A stretch of 64,000 nucleotides of DNA from Culturomica sp. (lineage in GTDB: Bacteria > Bacteroidota > Bacteroidia > Bacteroidales > Marinifilaceae): positions 56,482-120,481 of the forward strand of contig JAISVB010000067.1 of the NCBI GenBank assembly GCA_031271755.1, written 5' to 3'. The translations under genes were made by a program, and so were the position numbers. The notes under the pieces were generated by a model. That model ran no database searches. It was not told where the DNA came from and saw only the letters and a program-made list of their open reading frames with translations. Of this stretch, positions 37,133 through 44,854 are shown piece by piece (position 1 is the first letter of the stretch; the number at the start of each line of letters is the position of its first letter).

Positions 37133-38524
37133 TTATTGTGTTAACAGCAAATCGGCAGGAAGCTCCATCCGGATCCGCCACTCCTTGGGAAAGTAGTTGT
37201 TCAGCCGGTTACCGACCCCTTTTCCCCAGCCCAGTGCAATCCCTTCGTAACAAAGCAGGATCCACGCTCCGTTCCGCACCGGGATCGAAAGCTCCTCTTT
37301 TTTCAGGAAACGCAACGCTTCCGGGAGGGACAGCCCGGCTACGGCGATGCCGGTTTTGTTCAACGAAGCATACAAGGCAAGCGAATGAAGCGGTTTTACC
37401 TTTCGACCGTTTACCTCCGCCACTTCGCACCCTTCGTACACCATCCGGATACTCTTCCCGGCCTCTTCCAGAAAATCCGCGTGAGCGGCCGGAACGATGC
37501 GGAACACCTCCGCCTCTTTTTTGACCTCCACCTCTGCCGTGTCCGGCAACAATGCTTTGATCTCCGGGGGCAGTGCCGGTGCGGGTGACTCTTTTTTTCG
37601 CCTGCCGCCGCCTCTCCGGACAGCTTCGCTCTCTCCGCCCTGCTTCCGCAGCACCCCTGTAAAGAAACCTTCCCCGGCCGTTTTGTGCGGGTAAAAACGA
37701 TAGGTGGGGAACAGGCTCTCCCCCGGCGTGATCCCGGCAAACGAATGGGGGATCTCCACAGGTTCCGCTCCCAACTCCCGCGCCGCCCACTCGATGATGC
37801 GTTCGTTCTCCTCCGGATTGTAGGTACAAGTGCTGTACACCAGATAACCGCCCGCCTTCAACGCCGGCCAACTATCGGCCAATATCCGTTTTTGCCGTTC
37901 GCTGCACAGGACGAGGTTCGATTCGCTCCACTCCCGGATACTGGCCGGATCTTTCCGGAACAGCCCCTCTCCGGAACAGGGAGCGTCCGCTATCAGAAGG
38001 TCGAAAGCCCTCTCCAACCGGGCAAAGGCGGCCGGATCACTGTTGCTCACCGCTATATCGTTGCGCCCCCATCGGACGATGTTCTCTTTCAGCACAGCCG
38101 CCCGGCTGCGGATCACTTCGTTGGCGACCAACAGACTGCCCGCCGGCAACAGGTCGGCGGCCAGGGTGGATTTCCCGCCGGGAGCGGCGCAAAGATCCAA
38201 TACGCGTACAGGGGTGTCCGGAAGCAGTTGTTTCAGGATCTGCTCCAGGAACAGGGAAGAGGCCTCCTGTACGTAGTAAGCGCCCCCGTGAAAACAGGGA
38301 TCCAGTGTGAAGAGAGGCCGCTCCGCGAGGTAATACCCGTACTCCGCCCACGGCACCTTTCCGGCAGTAGCCGCCGGCAAACAGAGGTTCTCCGGAGTGA
38401 CCTTGGCCGGATTGAGCCGGACACTCACCGGCGCCGGTGCCCGCAAGGCTTCCAGAAAGCGGCCGGCATCGGCGCCGAGCAACGCCCGCATGCGGGCTTC
38501 AAAAGCGGCTGGTAGTTGGTTCAT
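37133..38524 (-). CDS. rRNA (cytosine-5-)-methyltransferase, RsmB/NOP (RsmF-like)
   Basis: 463 residues. RNA m5C methyltransferase core: VSVRLNPAKV, SAM motif VLDLCAAPGGKSTLAADL, motif IV with C183 in IADAPCSGEGLFRKDP and motif VI with nucleophile C233 in VYSTCTYNPEEN. The C-terminal ~170 residues include a basic linker (GGGRRKKES) and a PUA-like domain as in RsmF/YebU. The probable target is 16S rRNA, by homology. prmA follows with no gap. Confidence 0.9.
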   Translation of the reverse strand: MNQLPAAFEARMRALLGADAGRFLEALRAPAPVSVRLNPAKVTPENLCLPAATAGKVPWAEYGYYLAERPLFTLDPCFHGGAYYVQEASSLFLEQILKQLLPDTPVRVLDLCAAPGGKSTLAADLLPAGSLLVANEVIRSRAAVLKENIVRWGRNDIAVSNSDPAAFARLERAFDLLIADAPCSGEGLFRKDPASIREWSESNLVLCSERQKRILADSWPALKAGGYLVYSTCTYNPEENERIIEWAARELGAEPVEIPHSFAGITPGESLFPTYRFYPHKTAGEGFFTGVLRKQGGESEAVRRGGGRRKKESPAPALPPEIKALLPDTAEVEVKKEAEVFRIVPAAHADFLEEAGKSIRMVYEGCEVAEVNGRKVKPLHSLALYASLNKTGIAVAGLSLPEALRFLKKEELSIPVRNGAWILLCYEGIALGWGKGVGNRLNNYFPKEWRIRMELPADLLLTQ

Positions 38525-38590
38525 GCTTGGCGGTTGTGCGATTTTTTCACTACATTCGCGGCAACAAAAATAGCAATAGTTTTAAACATC

Positions 38591-39604
38591 ATGCGGATAG
38601 AAGAGAATTTTGACCTGAAACCCCACAACACCTTTGCGGTTTCCGCCCGTTGCCGCTACTTTGTCGAAAGCGACAGCGAAGCAGAGTGGCTCGATTTTGC
38701 GAAACAGTACGAATGGAAGCCGGAACAGTTGGTGATCCTGGGAGGCGGGAGCAATTTCCTCTTTACGGAAGATTTCGACGGAACCGTGCTCTACCCGACC
38801 ATACCCGGGATCACCCTTCTGAAAGAGGAGGGAGGAGAGGTGTTGGTGCGAGCCGGTGCCGGGGTGGTATGGGATGATTTTGTCGCCTGGGCGGTGGAGC
38901 GGGAGTACGGAGGGGTGGAAAACCTTTCGCTGATCCCGGGACATGTCGGAGCAGCCCCCGTTCAAAACGTCGGCGCCTACGGCATGGAGGCCGGAGATAC
39001 CATCGACTCCGTAGAGGCGATTGACCTCGAACAGGCCGTCCGGGTACGGATTCCCGGCTCCGAGTGCGGCTTCTCTTACCGCGACAGCCTTTTCAAGCAC
39101 AGTTGGAAAAACCGCTACCTCATTACGCACGTTACCTTCCGGTTGCACAAAAATCCGCTCTATAAATTGGAATACGGAAGCATCCGGGAAGAGATCGGGC
39201 GTTTGGGTCTGCCGCTCTCCGTCGCCGCTGTCCGGCAGGCGGTCATTGGCATCCGCACCTCCAAATTGCCGGATGTGCGGGAGTGGCCCAATGCCGGCAG
39301 TTTTTTCCGCAACCCGGTGGTTTCCGCCGAATTTGCAGCGAAACTGCAACAGCAATACCCCGCTGTTCCGCTCTACCCGGCAGAAGAGGGGCGGGTAAAA
39401 GTGGCTGCCGGCTGGCTGATCGAACAGGCCGGCTGGAAAGGTAAAACGTTGGGAAATGCCGGGGTCTACGACCGGCAGGCGCTGGTGTTGGTCAACCGGG
39501 GAGGCGCCACAGGTGTTGAGATCTCCTGCCTCGCCAACGCCGTCAAAAAAGAGGTCTTTCTTCGCTTCGGCATCTGGATCGAACCGGAAGTGAACATTGT
39601 CTGA
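38591..39604 (+). CDS. murB: UDP-N-acetylenolpyruvoylglucosamine reductase
   Basis: 337 residues. FAD enzyme making UDP-MurNAc. Motifs: NTFAVSARCRYFVE, FAD-binding LGGGSNFLF, GVENLSLIPGHVGAAPVQNVG, YRDSLFK (catalytic serine), GSFFRNPVV and a C-terminal catalytic Glu in WIEPEVNI. It belongs to the type I (E. coli-like) class. I chose the ATG at 38591 (MRIEENFDLKPHN) over the longer frame from 38516. Divergent from rsmF. Confidence 0.95.
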   Translation: MRIEENFDLKPHNTFAVSARCRYFVESDSEAEWLDFAKQYEWKPEQLVILGGGSNFLFTEDFDGTVLYPTIPGITLLKEEGGEVLVRAGAGVVWDDFVAWAVEREYGGVENLSLIPGHVGAAPVQNVGAYGMEAGDTIDSVEAIDLEQAVRVRIPGSECGFSYRDSLFKHSWKNRYLITHVTFRLHKNPLYKLEYGSIREEIGRLGLPLSVAAVRQAVIGIRTSKLPDVREWPNAGSFFRNPVVSAEFAAKLQQQYPAVPLYPAEEGRVKVAAGWLIEQAGWKGKTLGNAGVYDRQALVLVNRGGATGVEISCLANAVKKEVFLRFGIWIEPEVNIV

Positions 39605-39620
39605 ACAGGTATGAAATTAT

Positions 39621-39652
39621 TTTGCTGCTCTCGTTGAAAAGCGTTACCTTTG
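39621..39652 (+). promoter_or_regulatory. promoter of carB
   Basis: TTTG (39621-39624), 20 bases, TACCTTTG (39645-39652). Leader of about 30 bases. Confidence 0.75.
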
Positions 39653-39686
39653 CCCGGAAAAAGCAAAACCTAACTGTCCTAAATGT

Positions 39687-42600
39687 ATGCCGGTAAATAC
39701 TAACGTAAAAAAAGTGATCGTGTTGGGGTCTGGAGCCTTGAAAATAGGCCAGGCCGGAGAGTTTGACTATTCAGGGTCCCAAGCCTTGAAAGCTTTAAAA
39801 GAAGAGGGGATCTCGACGGTGTTGATCAATCCGAACATTGCAACCATCCAAACCTCGGAAGGAATTGCGGATCGGGTCTATTTCCTGCCTGTAACCCCCT
39901 ATTTTGTGGAGGAGATCATTAAGAAGGAGAACCCCGACGGTATTTTGCTGGCATTCGGCGGGCAGACCGCCCTGAATTGCGGTACGGAGATGTACCTGAA
40001 CGGTACGTTGAAAAAATACGGTGTAGAGGTACTGGGCACTTCCGTAGAGGCGATCATGACGACGGAAGACCGGGATCTGTTTGTCAAGAAACTGAACGCG
40101 ATCGGGATCAAAACCCCGATCAGCGAAGCGGTGGAGAACATGGAGGCGGCGCTGGCTGCCGCGGAGCGCATCGGTTTTCCCGTGATGGTACGCTCGGCGT
40201 ATGCATTGGGAGGGCTGGGAAGCGGGATCTGTAACAACCCGGAAGAGTTCCGGATACTTTGCGAAAGTTCCCTGGCGTACTCCAGACAGATCTTGGTGGA
40301 GGAGTCCCTGAAAGGATGGAAAGAGATCGAGTTTGAGGTGATCCGCGACCGGAACGACCACTGTTTTACGGTGGCCGGCATGGAAAATTTCGATCCGCTG
40401 GGCATCCATACCGGCGAGAGCATCGTGGTGGCCCCGACCTGTTCGTTGGACGAACAGGAACTCTCCCTGTTGCAGGAACTTTCCCGGAAAGCGATCCGGC
40501 ACATCGGGATCGTCGGAGAGTGCAACATCCAGTATGCCTTTAACTCGGAGACAGACGATTACCGAGTGATCGAGGTCAACGCACGGTTGAGCCGTTCGTC
40601 GGCGCTGGCCTCCAAGGCCACCGGTTATCCGCTGGCGTTTGTAGCAGCCAAACTGGCGCTGGGCTATACCTTGGATCAGATCGGAGAGATGGGTACGCCG
40701 AACTCCGCTTATGTAGCCCCCTCTTTGGATTACCTGATCTGCAAAATTCCCCGCTGGGACCTGACGAAATTCGCCGGGGTTTCCCGCCTGATCGGTTCCA
40801 GCATGAAATCGGTCGGGGAGATCATGTCCATCGGACGGTCGTTCGAGGAGATCATTCAGAAAGGATTGCGGATGATCGGGCAGGGGATGCACGGTTTTGT
40901 CGGAAACCGCGAACTGGATTTTGTGGACGTGGCGGAAGAGCTTTCCAAACCGACCGACCTCCGTATCTTTGCCATCGCCAAGGCATTTGAAGAGGGGTAC
41001 TCTGTGGAGCGGATACACAAACTGACCAAGATCGACCCCTGGTTCCTCGGGAAGTTGAAAAATATTTACGATTATTCCCTTGTTTTGGGAGGGTATGACA
41101 CCATCGAAGCGTTGCCGGCGGAGGTGTTGCTGGAAGCCAAACGGTTGGGATTTTCCGATTTCCAGATCGCCCGTTTGGTGGAAAACCCGGCCGGTAATCC
41201 GGAAAAAGAGTCCCTACGGGTGCGGGATCACCGCAAAAAGGCCGGGGTTTTACCTGCCGTAAAGCGGATCAATACCGTGGCTTCCGAAGATCCGGAAAAA
41301 ACCAACTACCTCTACATGACATACGGCGACCGGAAACACGATATTACGTATGGCGGAACCGGTAAGTCGGTGGTTGTACTGGGATCCGGCGCTTACCGGA
41401 TCGGCAGTTCCGTGGAGTTTGACTGGTGTTCGGTGAATGCCGTGCAGACCGCCCGGAAATTGGGCTATCAATCGATCATGATCAATTACAATCCGGAAAC
41501 CGTATCGACCGATTACGATATGTGCGACCGGCTCTATTTCGACGAACTCTCCTTCGAACGCGTCTTGGATGTGTTGGATCTGGAGACACCCCGGGGCGTT
41601 GTGGTTTCCGTGGGCGGGCAGATCCCGAACAATCTGGCGATGCGCCTGCACCGGCAGGAGATACCCATTTTGGGAACCTCTCCGCTTTCCATCGACCGGG
41701 CGGAGAACCGCCACAAATTCTCCAGCATGCTGGATCAGTTGGGAATAGACCAGCCGGCCTGGCAGGAGTTGTCCAGCATGGAGGAGATTTACGGTTTTGT
41801 GAAAAAAGTGGGATACCCGGTATTGGTGCGCCCCTCTTATGTGCTGTCGGGTGCGGCCATGAATGTATGCTACAACGCGGATGAATTGGAAACCTTTCTG
41901 AAGTTAGCGGCCAACGTGTCGAAGGAGTATCCGGTGGTGGTTTCCCAGTTCCTGCAAAGCGCCAAGGAGATCGAGTTCGACGCGGTGGCGCACAACGGAG
42001 AGATCGTGGAATATGCCATCTCGGAACACATCGAATTTGCCGGAGTCCACTCCGGAGACGCCACACTGGTGTTCCCCGCTCAGAAGATCTATTTTGAAAC
42101 GGCCCGCCGCATCAAGCGGATCAGCCGGAAAATCGCCAAGGAACTGAACATCAGCGGCCCGTTCAATATCCAATATTTGGCGAAAAACAACGATGTCAAG
42201 GTGATCGAGTGCAACCTGCGCGCCTCCCGGAGTTTTCCGTTCGTATCCAAAATATTGAAACACAATTTTATTGAAACCGCTACCCGCATCATGCTGGATG
42301 CGCCTTACGAAAAGCTCTCCGCTTCGGATTTCGACATCGACTGGACGGGGATCAAAGCGTCCCAATTCTCTTTCGCCCGCCTGCATAACGCCGACCCGGT
42401 ATTGAGCGTAGACATGTCCTCTACCGGCGAAGTGGGGTGTTTGGGAGATGATTTCAACGAAGCATTGTTGGCCTCCATGATTTCTGTCGGGTATGATATT
42501 CCCCGGAAGAGCGTCATGGTTTCCTCCGGTGACAGCAAATCGAAAGTGGATCTGCTGGACGGTTGCCAATTGCTTCAGGAGCACCGGTACGATATTTATG

Positions 42601-42917
42601 CGACGGCAGGAACCTGTAAATTTTTGCAGGAGAACGGCATACAGGCCAAGGTGGTCTGCTGGCCCGACGAGGAGAGCGCCTCCGGATTGAAAGTTATGGA
42701 GATGATCGCGCAGCATCGTTTTGACCTGGTGATCAATATCCCCAAAAACCATACCCGCCGGGAGCTGACCAACGGGTACCGGATCCGGCGCGGGGCGGTG
42801 GATCATAACATTCCCCTGATAACGAACGCCCGCTTGGCGAACGCCTTTATCGAAGCCTTCTGCACCGTCAAATTGGAGGAGATCAAGATCAAATCCTGGC
42901 AGGAGTACAAAGAGTAG
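39687..42917 (+). CDS. carB: carbamoyl-phosphate synthase large subunit
   Basis: 1076 residues with the duplicated synthetase halves: first ATP-grasp (~1-400; GSGALKIGQAGEFDYSGSQ, EVNARLSRSSALASKATGYP), oligomerisation region (~400-545), second ATP-grasp (~550-930; GSGAYRIGSSVEFDWCSVNA, ECNLRASRSFPFVSKI) and C-terminal MGS-like allosteric domain. It makes carbamoyl phosphate for pyrimidines and arginine with the glutaminase CarA, which is not adjacent here. It has its own strong promoter. Convergent with the AraC-like gene, 10 bases apart. Confidence 0.93.
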   Translation: MPVNTNVKKVIVLGSGALKIGQAGEFDYSGSQALKALKEEGISTVLINPNIATIQTSEGIADRVYFLPVTPYFVEEIIKKENPDGILLAFGGQTALNCGTEMYLNGTLKKYGVEVLGTSVEAIMTTEDRDLFVKKLNAIGIKTPISEAVENMEAALAAAERIGFPVMVRSAYALGGLGSGICNNPEEFRILCESSLAYSRQILVEESLKGWKEIEFEVIRDRNDHCFTVAGMENFDPLGIHTGESIVVAPTCSLDEQELSLLQELSRKAIRHIGIVGECNIQYAFNSETDDYRVIEVNARLSRSSALASKATGYPLAFVAAKLALGYTLDQIGEMGTPNSAYVAPSLDYLICKIPRWDLTKFAGVSRLIGSSMKSVGEIMSIGRSFEEIIQKGLRMIGQGMHGFVGNRELDFVDVAEELSKPTDLRIFAIAKAFEEGYSVERIHKLTKIDPWFLGKLKNIYDYSLVLGGYDTIEALPAEVLLEAKRLGFSDFQIARLVENPAGNPEKESLRVRDHRKKAGVLPAVKRINTVASEDPEKTNYLYMTYGDRKHDITYGGTGKSVVVLGSGAYRIGSSVEFDWCSVNAVQTARKLGYQSIMINYNPETVSTDYDMCDRLYFDELSFERVLDVLDLETPRGVVVSVGGQIPNNLAMRLHRQEIPILGTSPLSIDRAENRHKFSSMLDQLGIDQPAWQELSSMEEIYGFVKKVGYPVLVRPSYVLSGAAMNVCYNADELETFLKLAANVSKEYPVVVSQFLQSAKEIEFDAVAHNGEIVEYAISEHIEFAGVHSGDATLVFPAQKIYFETARRIKRISRKIAKELNISGPFNIQYLAKNNDVKVIECNLRASRSFPFVSKILKHNFIETATRIMLDAPYEKLSASDFDIDWTGIKASQFSFARLHNADPVLSVDMSSTGEVGCLGDDFNEALLASMISVGYDIPRKSVMVSSGDSKSKVDLLDGCQLLQEHRYDIYATAGTCKFLQENGIQAKVVCWPDEESASGLKVMEMIAQHRFDLVINIPKNHTRRELTNGYRIRRGAVDHNIPLITNARLANAFIEAFCTVKLEEIKIKSWQEYKE

Positions 42918-42927
42918 ACCGGAGCCG

Positions 42928-43482
42928 CTAAGAAGTTGTTTTGGATTGATTTTTGGCAGCTTCCCTGGCAGCTTCCCGTTTTGCCAACTCCTCTTTTGTG
43001 CGGAGGTACACATTGTAACTCCAAAATCCGGCCTTTACGGACAGAGCGATCGCGTTCCGGATGGGGCCGAGGTATTGGAGGCGTTCCACCTCCCTGAACC
43101 GGAAATAGTTCATGCACTGCTCGAACTCCATGTTATACGTACGCCGTATAAAAGTAGAGAGACTCCTTTGATTGGTCAACAGCGGACGGGTCAGCTCCGC
43201 GATCTTCAGATCCGGGTTCAGAAACGGTCTTTTCTTTCGGAGAAAATCCTCAAACCGCTTTTTGGTCAGGTACTGTTCCTTGTATTTGGGAGCGGGAGGG
43301 AGATCTTCCTTGCGCAATTTCTCCTTTTTAACAATCCATCTTACAAGGATGATTTTTGTTCTCTTCCACTCCTCCGGATGATTTTTTTTGTAAAAAAACA
43401 GGAGCAGGAACAGCGTTGTCAGTACTATGCCGCATAGTACGGCTACGCAAGCCAGAAGCGATATAACCTGTTCTCTATCCAT
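42928..43482 (-). CDS. membrane-anchored AraC-like helix-turn-helix protein
   Basis: 184 residues. One N-terminal membrane helix (~5-31, ISLLACVAVLCGIVLTTLFL) followed by a basic linker and a C-terminal AraC-type DNA-binding region: PFLNPDLKIAELTRPLLTNQ (first HTH), RSLSTFIRRTYNMEFEQCMN (recognition helix region) and FRFREVERLQY. The second HTH ends with GFWSYNVYLRTKEE. Membrane-tethered AraC-like proteins of this design are seen in Bacteroidetes; the target is unknown. I chose the ATG at 43482 over a longer frame from 43566. Confidence 0.72.
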   Translation of the reverse strand: MDREQVISLLACVAVLCGIVLTTLFLLLFFYKKNHPEEWKRTKIILVRWIVKKEKLRKEDLPPAPKYKEQYLTKKRFEDFLRKKRPFLNPDLKIAELTRPLLTNQRSLSTFIRRTYNMEFEQCMNYFRFREVERLQYLGPIRNAIALSVKAGFWSYNVYLRTKEELAKREAAREAAKNQSKTTS

Positions 43483-43643
43483 GAACGCGAAGATAGTAAA
43501 AACCCTCTTTTTGCAGCAATTATTCCGGAAATTTTGCGTTGGTACAATCGTGTAAAATTTGAACATGAGTGAATTAACGATTCCGCACGCGGCCGGAACA
43601 AACTGATCGTATTGATAAACCGGGTATGGAACTACGCATTTAC

Positions 43644-43667
43644 AACCGGTCTGACCGGTTTATTTTT
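43644..43667 (+). terminator. plus-strand terminator-like hairpin without an upstream gene
   Basis: AACCGGT-CTG-ACCGGTT followed by TATTTTTT on the plus strand. Both flanking genes are on the minus strand, so no annotated gene explains it. Confidence 0.5.
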
Positions 43668-43723
43668 TCGGAGGTTTGTCCGGAAAAAGAACCGGCCGGC
43701 CGTCTCGTCCGGTAAAATTCCCT

Positions 43724-44596
43724 TCAGAGGTAACCCTTCAGGAGATCGATGTTCTTGCTCCGGGTCAATTTTCGCATGGCTCTTCCTTTCAATTGCCGGA
43801 CTCTCTCTGGGGAGACGTTCAGTTTTCCGGCAATTTCCTCCATGGAAAGCGGGTGTTCCCCATTCAAGCCGTAGTGCAGGACTAAAATAATGATTTCCCG
43901 TTCATTCAGCGTGCGCAGGAAGCGTTGAATATCTACGGAAAGAGAGGAGCGGAAGAAGACCTCTTCCTGTTCCGGTGGCAGCATGTGTGTGGTGAACAGT
44001 TCGTAACTGGTTGTATCCTCTTCTGCCACATACGATGGAAGAGGAGAATCTAAGTAGAGAGGCTGGCGTTCGGCTTGCCGGTGTTCCCGGATCACTTTGG
44101 GGGTGGTGTGCATGGCTTCCGCGATCTCTTCCTCCGAAGGATTCCGGAGCAATCGTTGTTCTAAGTGATTGCTCGTTTGATTGATCTGGCGGATGAAATT
44201 CACCTTATTGACCGGCAGGCGTACCAACCGTCCGTAATCCCCGATGGCTTGCAGGATGGACTGCCGGATCCACCAGACCGCATAGGAGATGAATTTAAAG
44301 CCTTTTGTCGGGTCGAAAAATTCCGCGGCTTTCACCAAACCGAAATTCCCTTCGCTGATCAGGTCGTCCAATGACAATCCCTGGTTTTGGTACTGTTTAG
44401 CGACCGAAATCACAAAGCGCAGGTTGCACGAAATAAGACGTTCCTGTGCTTTCTGATCCCCCTCTTTGATCCTCCTCAGTATTCGATCCTCTTCCTCCGG
44501 AGAAAGAACATTGGTTTTGTGGATTTCGTTCAAGTACTTTTCGATAGCGTCTGAATCTCGTACTGTAATCTTTTTCGTGATTTTTAATTTTTTCAT
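43724..44596 (-). CDS. RNA polymerase sigma-70 family factor, RpoD-like
   Basis: 290 residues, short RpoD type without region 1.1. Region 1.2 VRDSDAIEKYLNEI, region 2 NLRFVISVAKQYQNQGLSLDDLISEG and GFKFISYAVWWIRQSILQAI, region 3 NPSEEEIAEAMHTTP, region 4 LNEREIIILVLHYGLNGE and SMEEIAGKLNVSPERVRQLKGRAMRKL. The size equals the Bacteroidetes housekeeping factor, but several usually invariant positions differ (DDLISEGNFGLVKAAE, GDYGRLVRLPVNKV). It may therefore be a second group-2 factor; this window cannot tell. Monocistronic. Confidence 0.88.
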   Translation of the reverse strand: MKKLKITKKITVRDSDAIEKYLNEIHKTNVLSPEEEDRILRRIKEGDQKAQERLISCNLRFVISVAKQYQNQGLSLDDLISEGNFGLVKAAEFFDPTKGFKFISYAVWWIRQSILQAIGDYGRLVRLPVNKVNFIRQINQTSNHLEQRLLRNPSEEEIAEAMHTTPKVIREHRQAERQPLYLDSPLPSYVAEEDTTSYELFTTHMLPPEQEEVFFRSSLSVDIQRFLRTLNEREIIILVLHYGLNGEHPLSMEEIAGKLNVSPERVRQLKGRAMRKLTRSKNIDLLKGYL

Positions 44597-44788
44597 ACAT
44601 GATGTTTTTTTCTTTACAGCCGTATGGAATCCTTTGCAAAAAATGACTTTAGATCATTGTTAATTAATAGATTTCCTGCTGAAAAATAGTGAATATTATT
44701 GTAAATAAAATTTGTAAATCGTTTGTATTTATAAATATACCGGAATGCATAAAAAAACAGAAGAGGGAGAAGAGTGAATTTTATCATT

Positions 44789-44819
44789 TTTGCGAATCAG
44801 GCAGAAATTATTACCTTTA
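44789..44819 (+). promoter_or_regulatory. promoter of the GH20 hexosaminidase
   Basis: TTTG (44789-44792), 19 bases, TACCTTTA (44812-44819). It lies downstream of the first in-frame ATG (44774), which argues for the GTG start at 44855. Confidence 0.6.
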
Positions 44820-44854
44820 CGAATTCGAAAAAATGTCATCTAATACACTGTTTT

